Positions 6,006-12,536 of a stretch of DNA of 12,728 bases are shown here, piece after piece. The translations under genes and the position numbers were made by a program. The notes below the pieces were generated by a model, which made no database searches, had not been told where the DNA came from, and saw nothing but the letters and a program-made list of their open reading frames with translations. The stretch's first letter is position 1; each line of letters begins with the position of its first letter. The DNA comes from Carnobacterium_A sp036639135. GTDB taxonomy: Bacteria; Bacillota; Bacilli; Lactobacillales; Carnobacteriaceae. The stretch lies in assembly GCA_036639135.1 (NCBI GenBank), contig JAVWJE010000061.1, positions 1 to 12,728 on the forward strand. Reading direction: 5' to 3'.

Positions 6006-6039
6006 AAACTAGTGGATCATAATCCCTGCTAGTTTTTTT
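6006..6039 (+). terminator. Plus-strand terminator
   Basis: AAACTAG (6006-6012) and CTAGTTT (6029-6035) form the base, GGAT (6014-6017) and ATCC (6022-6025) the upper stem, with loop CATA. A run of seven T (6033-6039) follows. It would end transcripts from the gene at 5448 or from a separate small RNA. A tandem copy of the left arm lies directly upstream (5996-6005). Confidence 0.7.
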
Positions 6040-6073
6040 GTTATTTCCAGAAAAACATTATTTATAATCAAAA

Positions 6074-6103
6074 TAAAGACCCTTGAAAAATCAAGGGTCT
6101 TTA
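6074..6103 (-). terminator. Terminator of hup
   Basis: TAAAGACCCTTGA (6074-6086), loop AAAA and TCAAGGGTCTTTA (6091-6103) form a perfect 13-bp stem. On the minus strand it is followed by TTTTG and AT-rich sequence. It begins 8 bases after the hup stop and faces the plus-strand terminator at 6006-6039, insulating the convergent units. Confidence 0.9.
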
Positions 6104-6111
6104 ACTATTAC

Positions 6112-6387
6112 TTATTTTACTGCATCTTTAAGAGCTTTACCTGGTTTGAATGCTGGAACTTTGCTTGCAGCGATTTGGATTTCTTCCCCTGTTTGAGGGT
6201 TACGTCCTTTACGTGCAGCGCGGTCACGAACTTCGAAGTTACCAAAACCAATGATTTGAACTTTTTCACCTTTGCTCAAAGTAGTTTGGATTGTTTCGAA
6301 TACAGCTTCAACTGCTGCTGTTGCATCTTTTTTAGTTAAACCTGTTGAAGTTGCTACGTTTTCGATTAATTCTGCTTTATTAGCCAT
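6112..6387 (-). CDS. hup: DNA-binding protein HU
   Basis: A 91-aa nucleoid protein that bends and compacts DNA as a dimer. It is nearly collinear with B. subtilis HBsu. The family signature GFGNFEVRDRAARKGRNPQT spans residues 47-66 and carries the arm-tip proline (Pro64) that inserts between base pairs. The C-terminal KVPAFKPGKALKDAVK is typical. AGGAGGTG lies 8 bases before the ATG, and a good consensus promoter is present, which fits high expression. HU stands as a single-gene unit between der and the convergent plus-strand gene, with its own strong terminator. No odd features. Confidence 0.98.
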   Translation of the reverse strand: MANKAELIENVATSTGLTKKDATAAVEAVFETIQTTLSKGEKVQIIGFGNFEVRDRAARKGRNPQTGEEIQIAASKVPAFKPGKALKDAVK

Positions 6388-6443
6388 GTATATTTCACCT
6401 CCTCAAAAGAAGAATAATTGCTTTTTTTACGAAGCAAATAAAA

Positions 6444-6471
6444 ATCATAATATCATTTTTGAGTGGTCCAA
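6444..6471 (-). promoter_or_regulatory. Promoter of hup
   Basis: On the minus strand -35 TTGGAC (6466-6471) and -10 TATGAT (6444-6449) are separated by 16 bases. This is the best consensus promoter in the window and predicts a leader of about 50 bases. Between it and the der stop (6472-6677) I see only AT-rich sequence and small palindromes such as AACATGTT (6601-6608). Confidence 0.65.
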
Positions 6472-6677
6472 AAATGAGATGTACGAAATGCTTTGATAAA
6501 ACCTTACAAATTACATTTCATCTAAAAAGATATCATACAAATGCCGTTACTGCAATGATTTTAATTGATTTTGTGATATTTTATCAGGTTTTTCATTTAA
6601 AACATGTTAATGTTTGTAACACCATGATAAATATGTTAAAATATCATTTTTCCTTTTCAAATCATTAATTTTATGCC

Positions 6678-7991
6678 TTACTTTCTTTGACGCGTAAGGA
6701 TTCGTATTGGAGTTCCTTCAAAAACAAATGTATCTCGTATCCGGTTTTCTAAGAAACGAGAATAAGAGAAATGCATCATCTCAGGCTCGTTTACAAATAC
6801 TACAAACGTTGGTGGTTTTATTGCTACTTGTGTTGCATAAAAAATTCTTAATCTTTTTCCTTTATCTGTAGGAGTAGGGTTCATAGCTACCGCATCTAAG
6901 ATCACGTCATTTAGGACAGATGATTGGATACGCAAACGTTGATTTTCACTAACTCGTTTGATCATTTCAGGAAGTTTATTTAATCGTTGTTTCGTTAATG
7001 CTGAAACAAAAACAATCGGAGCATAACTTAAATAAGCAAACTCACTACGGATATCTCGTTCAAAATCTTTAACCGTATTGTTATCTTTATCTAACGTATC
7101 CCATTTGTTTACAACAATAATAACTCCTTTGCCCGCTTCATGTGCGTAACCAGCAACTTTCTTGTCTTGCTCTCTTATACCTTCTTCAGCATTTAACACA
7201 ACTAAAACAACATCAGATCGCTCAATTGCTCTAAGAGCTCTCATTACGCTGTACTTTTCAGTTGTTTCGTATACTTTACCACGTTTTCTCATCCCGGCTG
7301 TATCAATCATAACAAATTCTGTTCCATCACCATCTGTGAACTCAGTATCAATTGCATCACGAGTTGTACCTGCTATACTTGATACGATTACACGATTTTC
7401 ACCTAACATAGCGTTAACGATAGACGATTTACCAACATTTGGGCGGCCAATAAGACTGAATTTTATTACTGAATCATCGTACTCTTCTTCTTCTTCCTCG
7501 GGAAAATGATCGATTGCTGCATCAAGTAAGTCACCAATACCTAATCCATGACTTCCTGAGATAGGAAAAGGTTCATCTAATCCAAGTGTATAGAAATCAA
7601 AAATTTCTGCACGCATTTCTGGATTATCCACTTTATTTACTGCTAGTAACACTGGTTTATTTGTACGATACAAAATCTTCGCTACATTTTCATCTGCATC
7701 AGTTACACCATCTCTACTATTCGTAATAAAGATAATAACATCTGCTTCTTCCATGGCGATCTCTGCTTGATATTTTATTTGATCAAGAAAAGGTTCATCT
7801 CCTAAGTCAATTCCACCTGTATCAATGAGATTAAATTCTTTCCCTAGCCATTCAGCTTGAGCATAAATACGGTCTCTTGTCACTCCTGAAATATCTTCTA
7901 CAATGGAGATACGTTCACCTACGATACGGTTAAAAATGGTTGATTTTCCTACATTTGGACGACCAACGATGGCGATAACTGGTTTAGCCAT
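6678..7991 (-). CDS. der: Ribosome biogenesis GTPase Der (EngA)
   Basis: An essential GTPase with two tandem G domains that acts in assembly of the 50S subunit. Domain 1 has GRPNVGKS (10-17), DTGG (57-60) and NKVD (119-122); domain 2 has GRPNVGKS (182-189), DTAG (230-233) and NKWD (295-298). An acidic linker, EEEEEEYDD (165-173), joins them, and a KH-like C-terminal domain ends in the basic RILTRQRK. The length of 437 aa matches B. subtilis EngA (436). AGAAGGAGG lies 9 bases before the ATG. The gene follows rpsA, as in Bacillus relatives, but a strong terminator separates them, and der appears to have its own promoter. No clear terminator follows it, so some transcripts may run into hup. Confidence 0.98.
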   Translation of the reverse strand: MAKPVIAIVGRPNVGKSTIFNRIVGERISIVEDISGVTRDRIYAQAEWLGKEFNLIDTGGIDLGDEPFLDQIKYQAEIAMEEADVIIFITNSRDGVTDADENVAKILYRTNKPVLLAVNKVDNPEMRAEIFDFYTLGLDEPFPISGSHGLGIGDLLDAAIDHFPEEEEEEYDDSVIKFSLIGRPNVGKSSIVNAMLGENRVIVSSIAGTTRDAIDTEFTDGDGTEFVMIDTAGMRKRGKVYETTEKYSVMRALRAIERSDVVLVVLNAEEGIREQDKKVAGYAHEAGKGVIIVVNKWDTLDKDNNTVKDFERDIRSEFAYLSYAPIVFVSALTKQRLNKLPEMIKRVSENQRLRIQSSVLNDVILDAVAMNPTPTDKGKRLRIFYATQVAIKPPTFVVFVNEPEMMHFSYSRFLENRIRDTFVFEGTPIRILTRQRK

Positions 7992-8032
7992 TGCTTTAGC
8001 CTCCTTCTAATTAATTTCTTATTCATTTAGTT

Positions 8033-8061
8033 AGTTTATAGAACAAAGCTTGAATTTGCAA
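8033..8061 (-). promoter_or_regulatory. Candidate promoter of der
   Basis: On the minus strand -35 TTGCAA (8056-8061) is followed by TATAAA (8035-8040, 15-base spacing) or TAAACT (8033-8038, 17-base spacing). Neither combination is ideal, but it lies between the rpsA terminator and der, where a promoter is needed. The -35 falls within the inverted repeat at 8045-8066. Confidence 0.4.
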
Positions 8062-8066
8062 GCTTT
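8045..8066. repeat. 8-bp inverted repeat overlapping the der -35
   Basis: AAAGCTTG (8045-8052) and CAAGCTTT (8059-8066) form a perfect inverted repeat with a 6-base gap (AATTTG). It covers the candidate -35 of der. It could be an operator or a small back-up hairpin after the rpsA terminator; on neither strand is it followed by a long T-run. Confidence 0.4.
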
Positions 8067-8137
8067 TGATTAAATAAACCGCTTAATAAAACAAACTAAG
8101 TCTTTTTATTGTTATTTTTTATTTTGGACAAACAAAT

Positions 8138-8165
8138 ACATGTGGCTAACTCTTTAGCCACATGT
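8138..8165 (-). terminator. Terminator of rpsA
   Basis: ACATGTGGCTAA (8138-8149), loop CTCT and TTAGCCACATGT (8154-8165) form a perfect 12-bp stem. On the minus strand ATTTGTTTG follows, a U-rich though interrupted tract. It begins 23 bases after the rpsA stop. Confidence 0.85.
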
Positions 8166-8188
8166 CTCTATTTTGCGTTTAAAATTGA

Positions 8189-9418
8189 CTACTTTTCGTC
8201 TTTGTCATCTTCATCAGAAGTAATATCAGAAAGTTGATCGCCAAGAATATCGCCAATGGTAAATCCTGAATCAGTTTCCGGCATTTCGTACTTTTCTTCT
8301 GCAAGTTTTGATTGTTGTTGTGGTTTATCTTCAAGTGCTTTGATACTCAATGATAAACGTTGGTCTTCAGTATTTAAATCTAGTACTTTTACTTTAATTT
8401 CTTGCCCTTCACTTAAAACTTCGTGAGGAGTAGCAATATGGTTATGAGAAATTTGAGAAATATGAACGAGTCCTTCTACTCCAGGGTATACTTCAACAAA
8501 TGCACCGAAGCTTGTTAATCTCTTAACTATACCATCTAAAACAGTGTCTACTGCGGCACGTTCTTCAATATCGTCCCAAGGTCCAGGTAATGTATCTTTA
8601 ATAGATAATGAAATGCGTCCAGCTTCTTCATCAACAGAGAGAATTTTCACGTCAACTTCTTCTCCTACTGATAAGACATCAGCTGGGTTTTTAACATGGT
8701 CATAAGAAATTTGAGAAATATGAACTAAACCGTCAACCCCACCTAAGTCAATAAAGGCTCCGAAGTTTGTTAAACGTGCAACTTTACCTTTGACAGTATC
8801 GTTTTCTTTCAATTCTTGCATGACTTTCTTTTTAGCTAATTCACTTTCAGCTTGTAAAACAGCTTTATGCGAAAGGATTAAACGATTTTCACTTGGTTCT
8901 ATTTCCATAATTTTAAAAGGCAATGTTTTTCCTTTATAATCTGAAAAATCATCTACAAATTTAATATCTACCATTGATGCTGGTACAAAGCCTCGAACAC
9001 CTGCATCAACAACTAATCCGCCTTTAACAACTTCTTTTACTGGGGCTTCGATAATGGTTCCTGCTTCGAAATCTTTTTGAATTTTTTCCCATACTTGTTT
9101 AGCATCGATGCGACGTTTAGAAAGTAAGAAGCTACCATTTTCTTTTTCTTTGATTTCCTTGATAACAACTAAATCAACGATATCGCCTACATTTACAATT
9201 TCTGTAACGTCTTCAAAAGGTGCAGCAGATAACTCATTGTTTGGAATTACGCCTTCCACACCTCCACCAAGAATACCAACAATTGCTTGTTTATTATCTT
9301 GAATTTTTAGAATTTCACCTTGAACAGTATCCCCAATGTGAATTTCTTGCACACTATCTAAAGCTTCCAACATTGATTCTTGTTCTGATTCTTCGTTTTT
9401 GTCTTTTTGATCTGTCAT
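8189..9418 (-). CDS. rpsA: 30S ribosomal protein S1 (four S1 domains)
   Basis: RNA-binding protein S1 of the low-GC Gram-positive type (409 aa), with four S1 OB-fold domains at about residues 28-101, 118-186, 205-274 and 289-361. The last two carry the typical core NFGAFIDLGGVDGLVHISQIS and SFGAFVEVYPGVEGLVHISQ. E. coli S1 has six domains; the shorter form in Firmicutes (YpfD in B. subtilis) binds the ribosome less firmly and may not be essential for initiation. The first domain is more divergent (GGGVEGVIPNNELS). Acidic, low-complexity tails flank the domains, and the C-terminus ends in DEDDKDEK. AGGAGG is 9 bases before the ATG. cmk lies upstream, the usual order in this phylum, but a terminator separates them. 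Confidence 0.96.
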   Translation of the reverse strand: MTDQKDKNEESEQESMLEALDSVQEIHIGDTVQGEILKIQDNKQAIVGILGGGVEGVIPNNELSAAPFEDVTEIVNVGDIVDLVVIKEIKEKENGSFLLSKRRIDAKQVWEKIQKDFEAGTIIEAPVKEVVKGGLVVDAGVRGFVPASMVDIKFVDDFSDYKGKTLPFKIMEIEPSENRLILSHKAVLQAESELAKKKVMQELKENDTVKGKVARLTNFGAFIDLGGVDGLVHISQISYDHVKNPADVLSVGEEVDVKILSVDEEAGRISLSIKDTLPGPWDDIEERAAVDTVLDGIVKRLTSFGAFVEVYPGVEGLVHISQISHNHIATPHEVLSEGQEIKVKVLDLNTEDQRLSLSIKALEDKPQQQSKLAEEKYEMPETDSGFTIGDILGDQLSDITSDEDDKDEK

Positions 9419-9461
9419 GTTATTGTCCTCCTAATTTAGCCAAATAAATCTTTCCAATTCT

Positions 9462-9491
9462 ATTTTACCTAATATCATAAAAATATGCCAC
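9462..9491 (-). promoter_or_regulatory. Candidate promoter of rpsA
   Basis: On the minus strand -35 GTGGCA (9486-9491) and -10 TAAAAT (9462-9467) lie 18 bases apart. The leader would be about 35 bases. It follows the hairpin at 9502-9524, so rpsA can be transcribed separately from cmk. Confidence 0.4.
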
Positions 9492-9501
9492 AAAAAGGCT
9501 T

Positions 9502-9524
9502 GAGAAAACAACGTTGTTCTTCTC
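9502..9524. repeat. Near-palindrome between cmk and rpsA
   Basis: GAGAAAACAAC (9502-9512) and GTTGTTCTTCTC (9513-9524) form an 11-bp palindrome with one extra base and almost no loop. On the minus strand AAGCCTTTTT follows. It may act as a second weak terminator after cmk or as a site upstream of the rpsA promoter, whose -35 is only 11 bases further. Confidence 0.4.
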
Positions 9525-9588
9525 TCATTCTAGATTTTTTTGAAAAAATGAATAAGACTCAGTTTGTTTAGTAGGTTTTTCATCCATT

Positions 9589-9631
9589 AAAAAAACGAAT
9601 CAATTCTTATCAAAAAGAATAGGACTTGATT
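9589..9631 (-). terminator. Terminator of cmk
   Basis: On the minus strand AATCAA (9631-9626) pairs with TTGATT (9603-9598), and inside it ATTCTT (9620-9615) pairs with AAGAAT (9608-9603), the two right arms sharing one base. Seven T (9595-9589) follow after a CG. It starts 19 bases past the cmk stop. Confidence 0.65.
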
Positions 9632-9649
9632 ATCAAAATATGTGTGCTG

Positions 9650-10330
9650 TTAACCCAAAACTGATTTTGAAACAACAAACTCTTTAATTTTCCCAACAAC
9701 TTGTTGGATATCTAAATTAGTTGTATCCAGCAATATAGCATCTTCTGCTTTGGTTAAAGGAGAAGAGGCTCTGTGTGAATCTTTATAATCGCGATCAGAA
9801 ATTTCTTTTTTTAGTATTGCTAAAGGCGTATCAATCCCATTTAACCTATTTTCTTTGTAACGTCTTTCAGCTCGTTCTTTTACACTTGCAATCAGAAAAA
9901 TTTTTACTTCTGCTTTTGGTAGAACCGTTGTTCCAATATCACGGCCATCCATAACAACTCCACCTTTATCAGCAATTTTTTGTTGTCTTTTTACTAATTC
10001 TTTTCGTACTTGTCCATGTGCAGCAACAACTGAAACGGAATTTGTCACGTCAGGTTGACGAATAGCTTCTGTCACTTCTTCATTGTTTACGTAAACTTTT
10101 TGATTTTTTTCAGTAGGTTCAAAAGAGATAGTGCTACTTTTCAACAACTCAAGCAAGGCTTTCTCATCTTCTAAATCAATCTTTTGTTGTATAGCTTCAT
10201 AGGTTAACGCGCGATACATCGCTCCAGTATCACAATAAATGTAGCCTAGCTCATTTGCTAGTATCTTTGCTACTGTACTTTTCCCAGCAGAAGCTGGCCC
10301 ATCAATTGCAACCATCATTTTCTTCGTCAT
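9650..10330 (-). CDS. cmk: Cytidylate kinase
   Basis: Phosphorylates CMP and dCMP with ATP, feeding CTP and dCTP synthesis and recycling CMP from RNA and phospholipid turnover. The 226 aa match the family length. Motifs: P-loop GPASAGKST (11-19), CMP-binding DTGAMYR (34-40), DGRDIGT (128-134), the RAERR of the LID region (153-157) and RDYKDSHRASSPL (180-192), the RDxxDxxR signature that binds nucleotide. The ATG is preceded by AGAAGG at 11 bases, a rather long gap, but the start agrees with the family's MxKKxxxAIDGPA opening. The gene follows the LysM protein gene after a palindromic terminator; I find no good promoter between that palindrome and the start, so cmk may depend on read-through from the upstream unit. 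Confidence 0.97.
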   Translation of the reverse strand: MTKKMMVAIDGPASAGKSTVAKILANELGYIYCDTGAMYRALTYEAIQQKIDLEDEKALLELLKSSTISFEPTEKNQKVYVNNEEVTEAIRQPDVTNSVSVVAAHGQVRKELVKRQQKIADKGGVVMDGRDIGTTVLPKAEVKIFLIASVKERAERRYKENRLNGIDTPLAILKKEISDRDYKDSHRASSPLTKAEDAILLDTTNLDIQQVVGKIKEFVVSKSVLG

Positions 10331-10358
10331 TTCTTTAAATACCTTCTTTCTGTTTTCA

Positions 10359-10390
10359 AAATAATAGCCGTCCTAGGACGGCTATTATTT
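10359..10390 (-). terminator. 32-bp perfect palindrome, terminator after the LysM gene
   Basis: A 16-bp perfect inverted repeat with no formal loop, centred on CCTAGG (10372-10377). The GC-rich inner arm is GCCGTCC, and the ATAAT flanks supply TATTATTTT on the minus strand after the stem. It begins 15 bases after the LysM stop and ends 28 bases before cmk. By symmetry it could also terminate in the plus direction. Confidence 0.8.
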
Positions 10391-10405
10391 ATTTAAAGTA
10401 TGCAA

Positions 10406-11029
10406 TTATTTTACTTTTAATACTGTTCCAACAGCAACATCATTACCAGAAATACCATTTGCTGCTTTCAATTGATCTAGTGACATTCCATGATTCAATG
10501 CAATTCGATAAAGATTATCACCTGCAACAACTGTATACGTATTACTTGTTTCTTCTACAACTGGTTTTTCAACTTCGACTTCTGGTTCAGGTGTCTCTGG
10601 TGTCTCGGGTACAACTTCGTTTGGAACCGGTTGCTCTGGTTCTTTAACCATCTCATCTTCTACTTTTGATTCTGATTTAGCTGGAATCTCTAACGTGCTT
10701 GTTTCTTCTGACTCAGAAGATTTTTCAGATGAAGATTCTTTCTTTTCAGAACTTGGTTCATTGCTGCTACTGTTTTGTGTGATGGTTATCTTGTCGTTAT
10801 CATCTTTAAACTCTTCTGCATCACCACGCTCATTCATAAACCATAAATAAGTAGCTGTCGGTAAAATAATTAGCAAGGCTAAAAAGATAAAAAGAGACTT
10901 CAATATTGGCGATATTCCTCCTTCAGCTTTTTTTCGAGCTAATCTTGAGTATTTATCATTTTCATTATTTTCAAATTTACGTGACCAGATTTCTTTATCT
11001 TGATTTTTCCCAGATTTTTTTTTAGTCAT
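10406..11029 (-). CDS. Membrane-anchored LysM protein, YpbE-like
   Basis: A single-pass membrane protein with a C-terminal LysM domain that should bind N-acetylglucosamine-containing wall polymers. Residues 1-41 are basic and cytoplasmic by the positive-inside rule. The membrane segment is about 42-65 (LFIFLALLIILPTATYLWFM). It is followed by a long Ser/Glu- then Pro/Glu-rich linker (66-162) and a single LysM at 164-207 (TYTVVAGDNLYRIALNHG onward). The 207 aa and the place next to a RecS-type helicase match B. subtilis YpbE; S. aureus EbpS has a similar design. It has no enzyme domain, so it is more likely an anchor or scaffold than a hydrolase. AGGAGGAG precedes the ATG by 7-8 bases. A local promoter lies in the gap after recQ, and a palindromic terminator follows. 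Confidence 0.88.
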   Translation of the reverse strand: MTKKKSGKNQDKEIWSRKFENNENDKYSRLARKKAEGGISPILKSLFIFLALLIILPTATYLWFMNERGDAEEFKDDNDKITITQNSSSNEPSSEKKESSSEKSSESEETSTLEIPAKSESKVEDEMVKEPEQPVPNEVVPETPETPEPEVEVEKPVVEETSNTYTVVAGDNLYRIALNHGMSLDQLKAANGISGNDVAVGTVLKVK

Positions 11030-11059
11030 AAAGTACTCCTCCTAAAGATATTCGCTTTT

Positions 11060-11089
11060 ATTGTAACATAATTTAAACAAACTTGTCTT
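11060..11089 (-). promoter_or_regulatory. Promoter of the LysM protein gene
   Basis: On the minus strand -35 AAGACA (11084-11089) and -10 TACAAT (11060-11065) are 18 bases apart, and the -10 has the extended form TATGTTACAAT. The -35 directly follows the recQ stop codon, so the LysM gene can be expressed separately from recQ. Confidence 0.5.
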
Positions 11090-11090
11090 A

Positions 11091-12536
11091 CTAATTCTGT
11101 AACAAAAACAATTTTGTTATCTTTTCTTGCCAATTTTTTTGCTCATGCAAATGTGTGAATGTTTCTTTTTCTCTAACTAACTCGTAAAACGTTTCATCAA
11201 ATCCACAACTTGAACAACAATAAACCGGTTTTTCTATTAACGTTTCATTAAAATAATGAAGTAAAAACGTTCTTTTGCATCCTGTTGTTTGGCAATATTG
11301 CATCATATACTCTAATTGTCTCTCTTTTTGAAGTTTTCTTCCAAGTACTTGAGATTTAGCTTGTTCAATCGTTGTACCAGATGTAAGGTAATTTTTTATC
11401 ATTTGTTGTTGGGTCTCACTGGAACTTCCTTCATAAACTTTCCCATGACGGTAGGCATATTCTAACATTGCTGTATTAGGCAAACTTTGTTCTTGCAATC
11501 TTTTTTGAAGGAGTTGATCTCCTGATTCGAAAAGCAGCACCGCTATACTTTGTTTTCCATCTCGACCGCATCTTCCAACTTCTTGTAAGTAAGATTCTAC
11601 GTTAGCCGGCATATGGTAATGAATAACGAAACGAATATTTTCTTTATTAATTCCCATCCCAAAGGCACTTGTTGCACATATAATATCTATGTCGTTTTGG
11701 ATGAATTGTTGTTGGATCTTAATTTTATCTTCATTAATAATATCAGAATGATAGCTTTCAACAGCATAATTCGTTTCTTCCTTTAGCCATAATGCTATCA
11801 TATCAGCTTGTTTCCTGCTTGAAAAGTAAACAATACCTGGATTGGATAAGTTCTTTATTTGCTTTAGCAATTGCTCATCTTTGTCTTGGTGACAAGTTAT
11901 GACTGTCAACGCAATATTAGGACGATCAACTGAATAAAGGATTTGAGTGGTTTCCTCTTGATTTAATAATAAAGAAGATAAAATTTCTTCCCGAACCATT
12001 TCCGTAGCTGTAGCGGTTAAAGCCATCGTTAAAGGGTTATTTAATTCATTACGAACAGTTCCTAACCCTAAGTACTCTAAACGAAAATCCATTCCCCATT
12101 GAGAAATACAGTGAGCTTCATCAATAACCATCATACAAATTTTTAATTGCTTAAGCTTTGTTAGCACATATTCTTGCTGTAGCATCTCAGGGGATAAAAA
12201 AATAAATTTGTATTCATTTAAATGAGAAAGCACCCATTTTCTTTCATCACTACTCATTAAACTATTTAAAGCTGCGACTCTTTTTTCTCCCATTAATTTC
12301 ATTTGATCAACTTGGTCTTGCATCAAAGACAACAAAGGAGAAACAATGATGACAGTCCCATCTAAACAGTAACCTGTTAGTTGATAACAAACAGACTTTC
12401 CTGTACCCGTAGGCAACATGACGAGCGTATCATTCCCAGATAATGCTGCTAGGATTGCTTCTTCTTGTCCCTCACGAAAATGAGTATAGCCAAACTGATT
12501 CAGTAAAATACTTTTAATCTTTTCCTGATTCATCAC
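11091..12536 (-). CDS. recQ: RecQ-family ATP-dependent DNA helicase, short RecS type
   Basis: A 3'-5' superfamily 2 helicase of DNA repair and fork processing. Motif 0 FGYTHFREGQ (15-24), Walker A LPTGTGKS (41-48), DEAH (139-142), aromatic-rich loop SQWGMDFR (145-152), TATAT (174-178) and motif VI QEVGRCGRDG (318-327) are in order. Zinc ligands are probably C420, C440 or C441, and C444. The protein stops at 481 aa without winged-helix and HRDC domains, like B. subtilis RecS (496 aa), which has the same neighbours. The loop has Met where the usual motif has His (WGHDFR). The start is GTG at 12536, with AAGGAG 8 bases upstream; the next codon, ATG at 12533, is the alternative. The start overlaps the upstream ypbB-like frame. 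Confidence 0.93.
   Translation of the reverse strand: MMNQEKIKSILLNQFGYTHFREGQEEAILAALSGNDTLVMLPTGTGKSVCYQLTGYCLDGTVIIVSPLLSLMQDQVDQMKLMGEKRVAALNSLMSSDERKWVLSHLNEYKFIFLSPEMLQQEYVLTKLKQLKICMMVIDEAHCISQWGMDFRLEYLGLGTVRNELNNPLTMALTATATEMVREEILSSLLLNQEETTQILYSVDRPNIALTVITCHQDKDEQLLKQIKNLSNPGIVYFSSRKQADMIALWLKEETNYAVESYHSDIINEDKIKIQQQFIQNDIDIICATSAFGMGINKENIRFVIHYHMPANVESYLQEVGRCGRDGKQSIAVLLFESGDQLLQKRLQEQSLPNTAMLEYAYRHGKVYEGSSSETQQQMIKNYLTSGTTIEQAKSQVLGRKLQKERQLEYMMQYCQTTGCKRTFLLHYFNETLIEKPVYCCSSCGFDETFYELVREKETFTHLHEQKNWQEKITKLFLLQN

Noticed and set aside
6459..6668. 69-codon plus-strand frame between hup and der
   Set aside because: Starts with TTG, lacks a binding site, and runs antisense through the hup promoter region; composition is that of AT-rich intergenic DNA.
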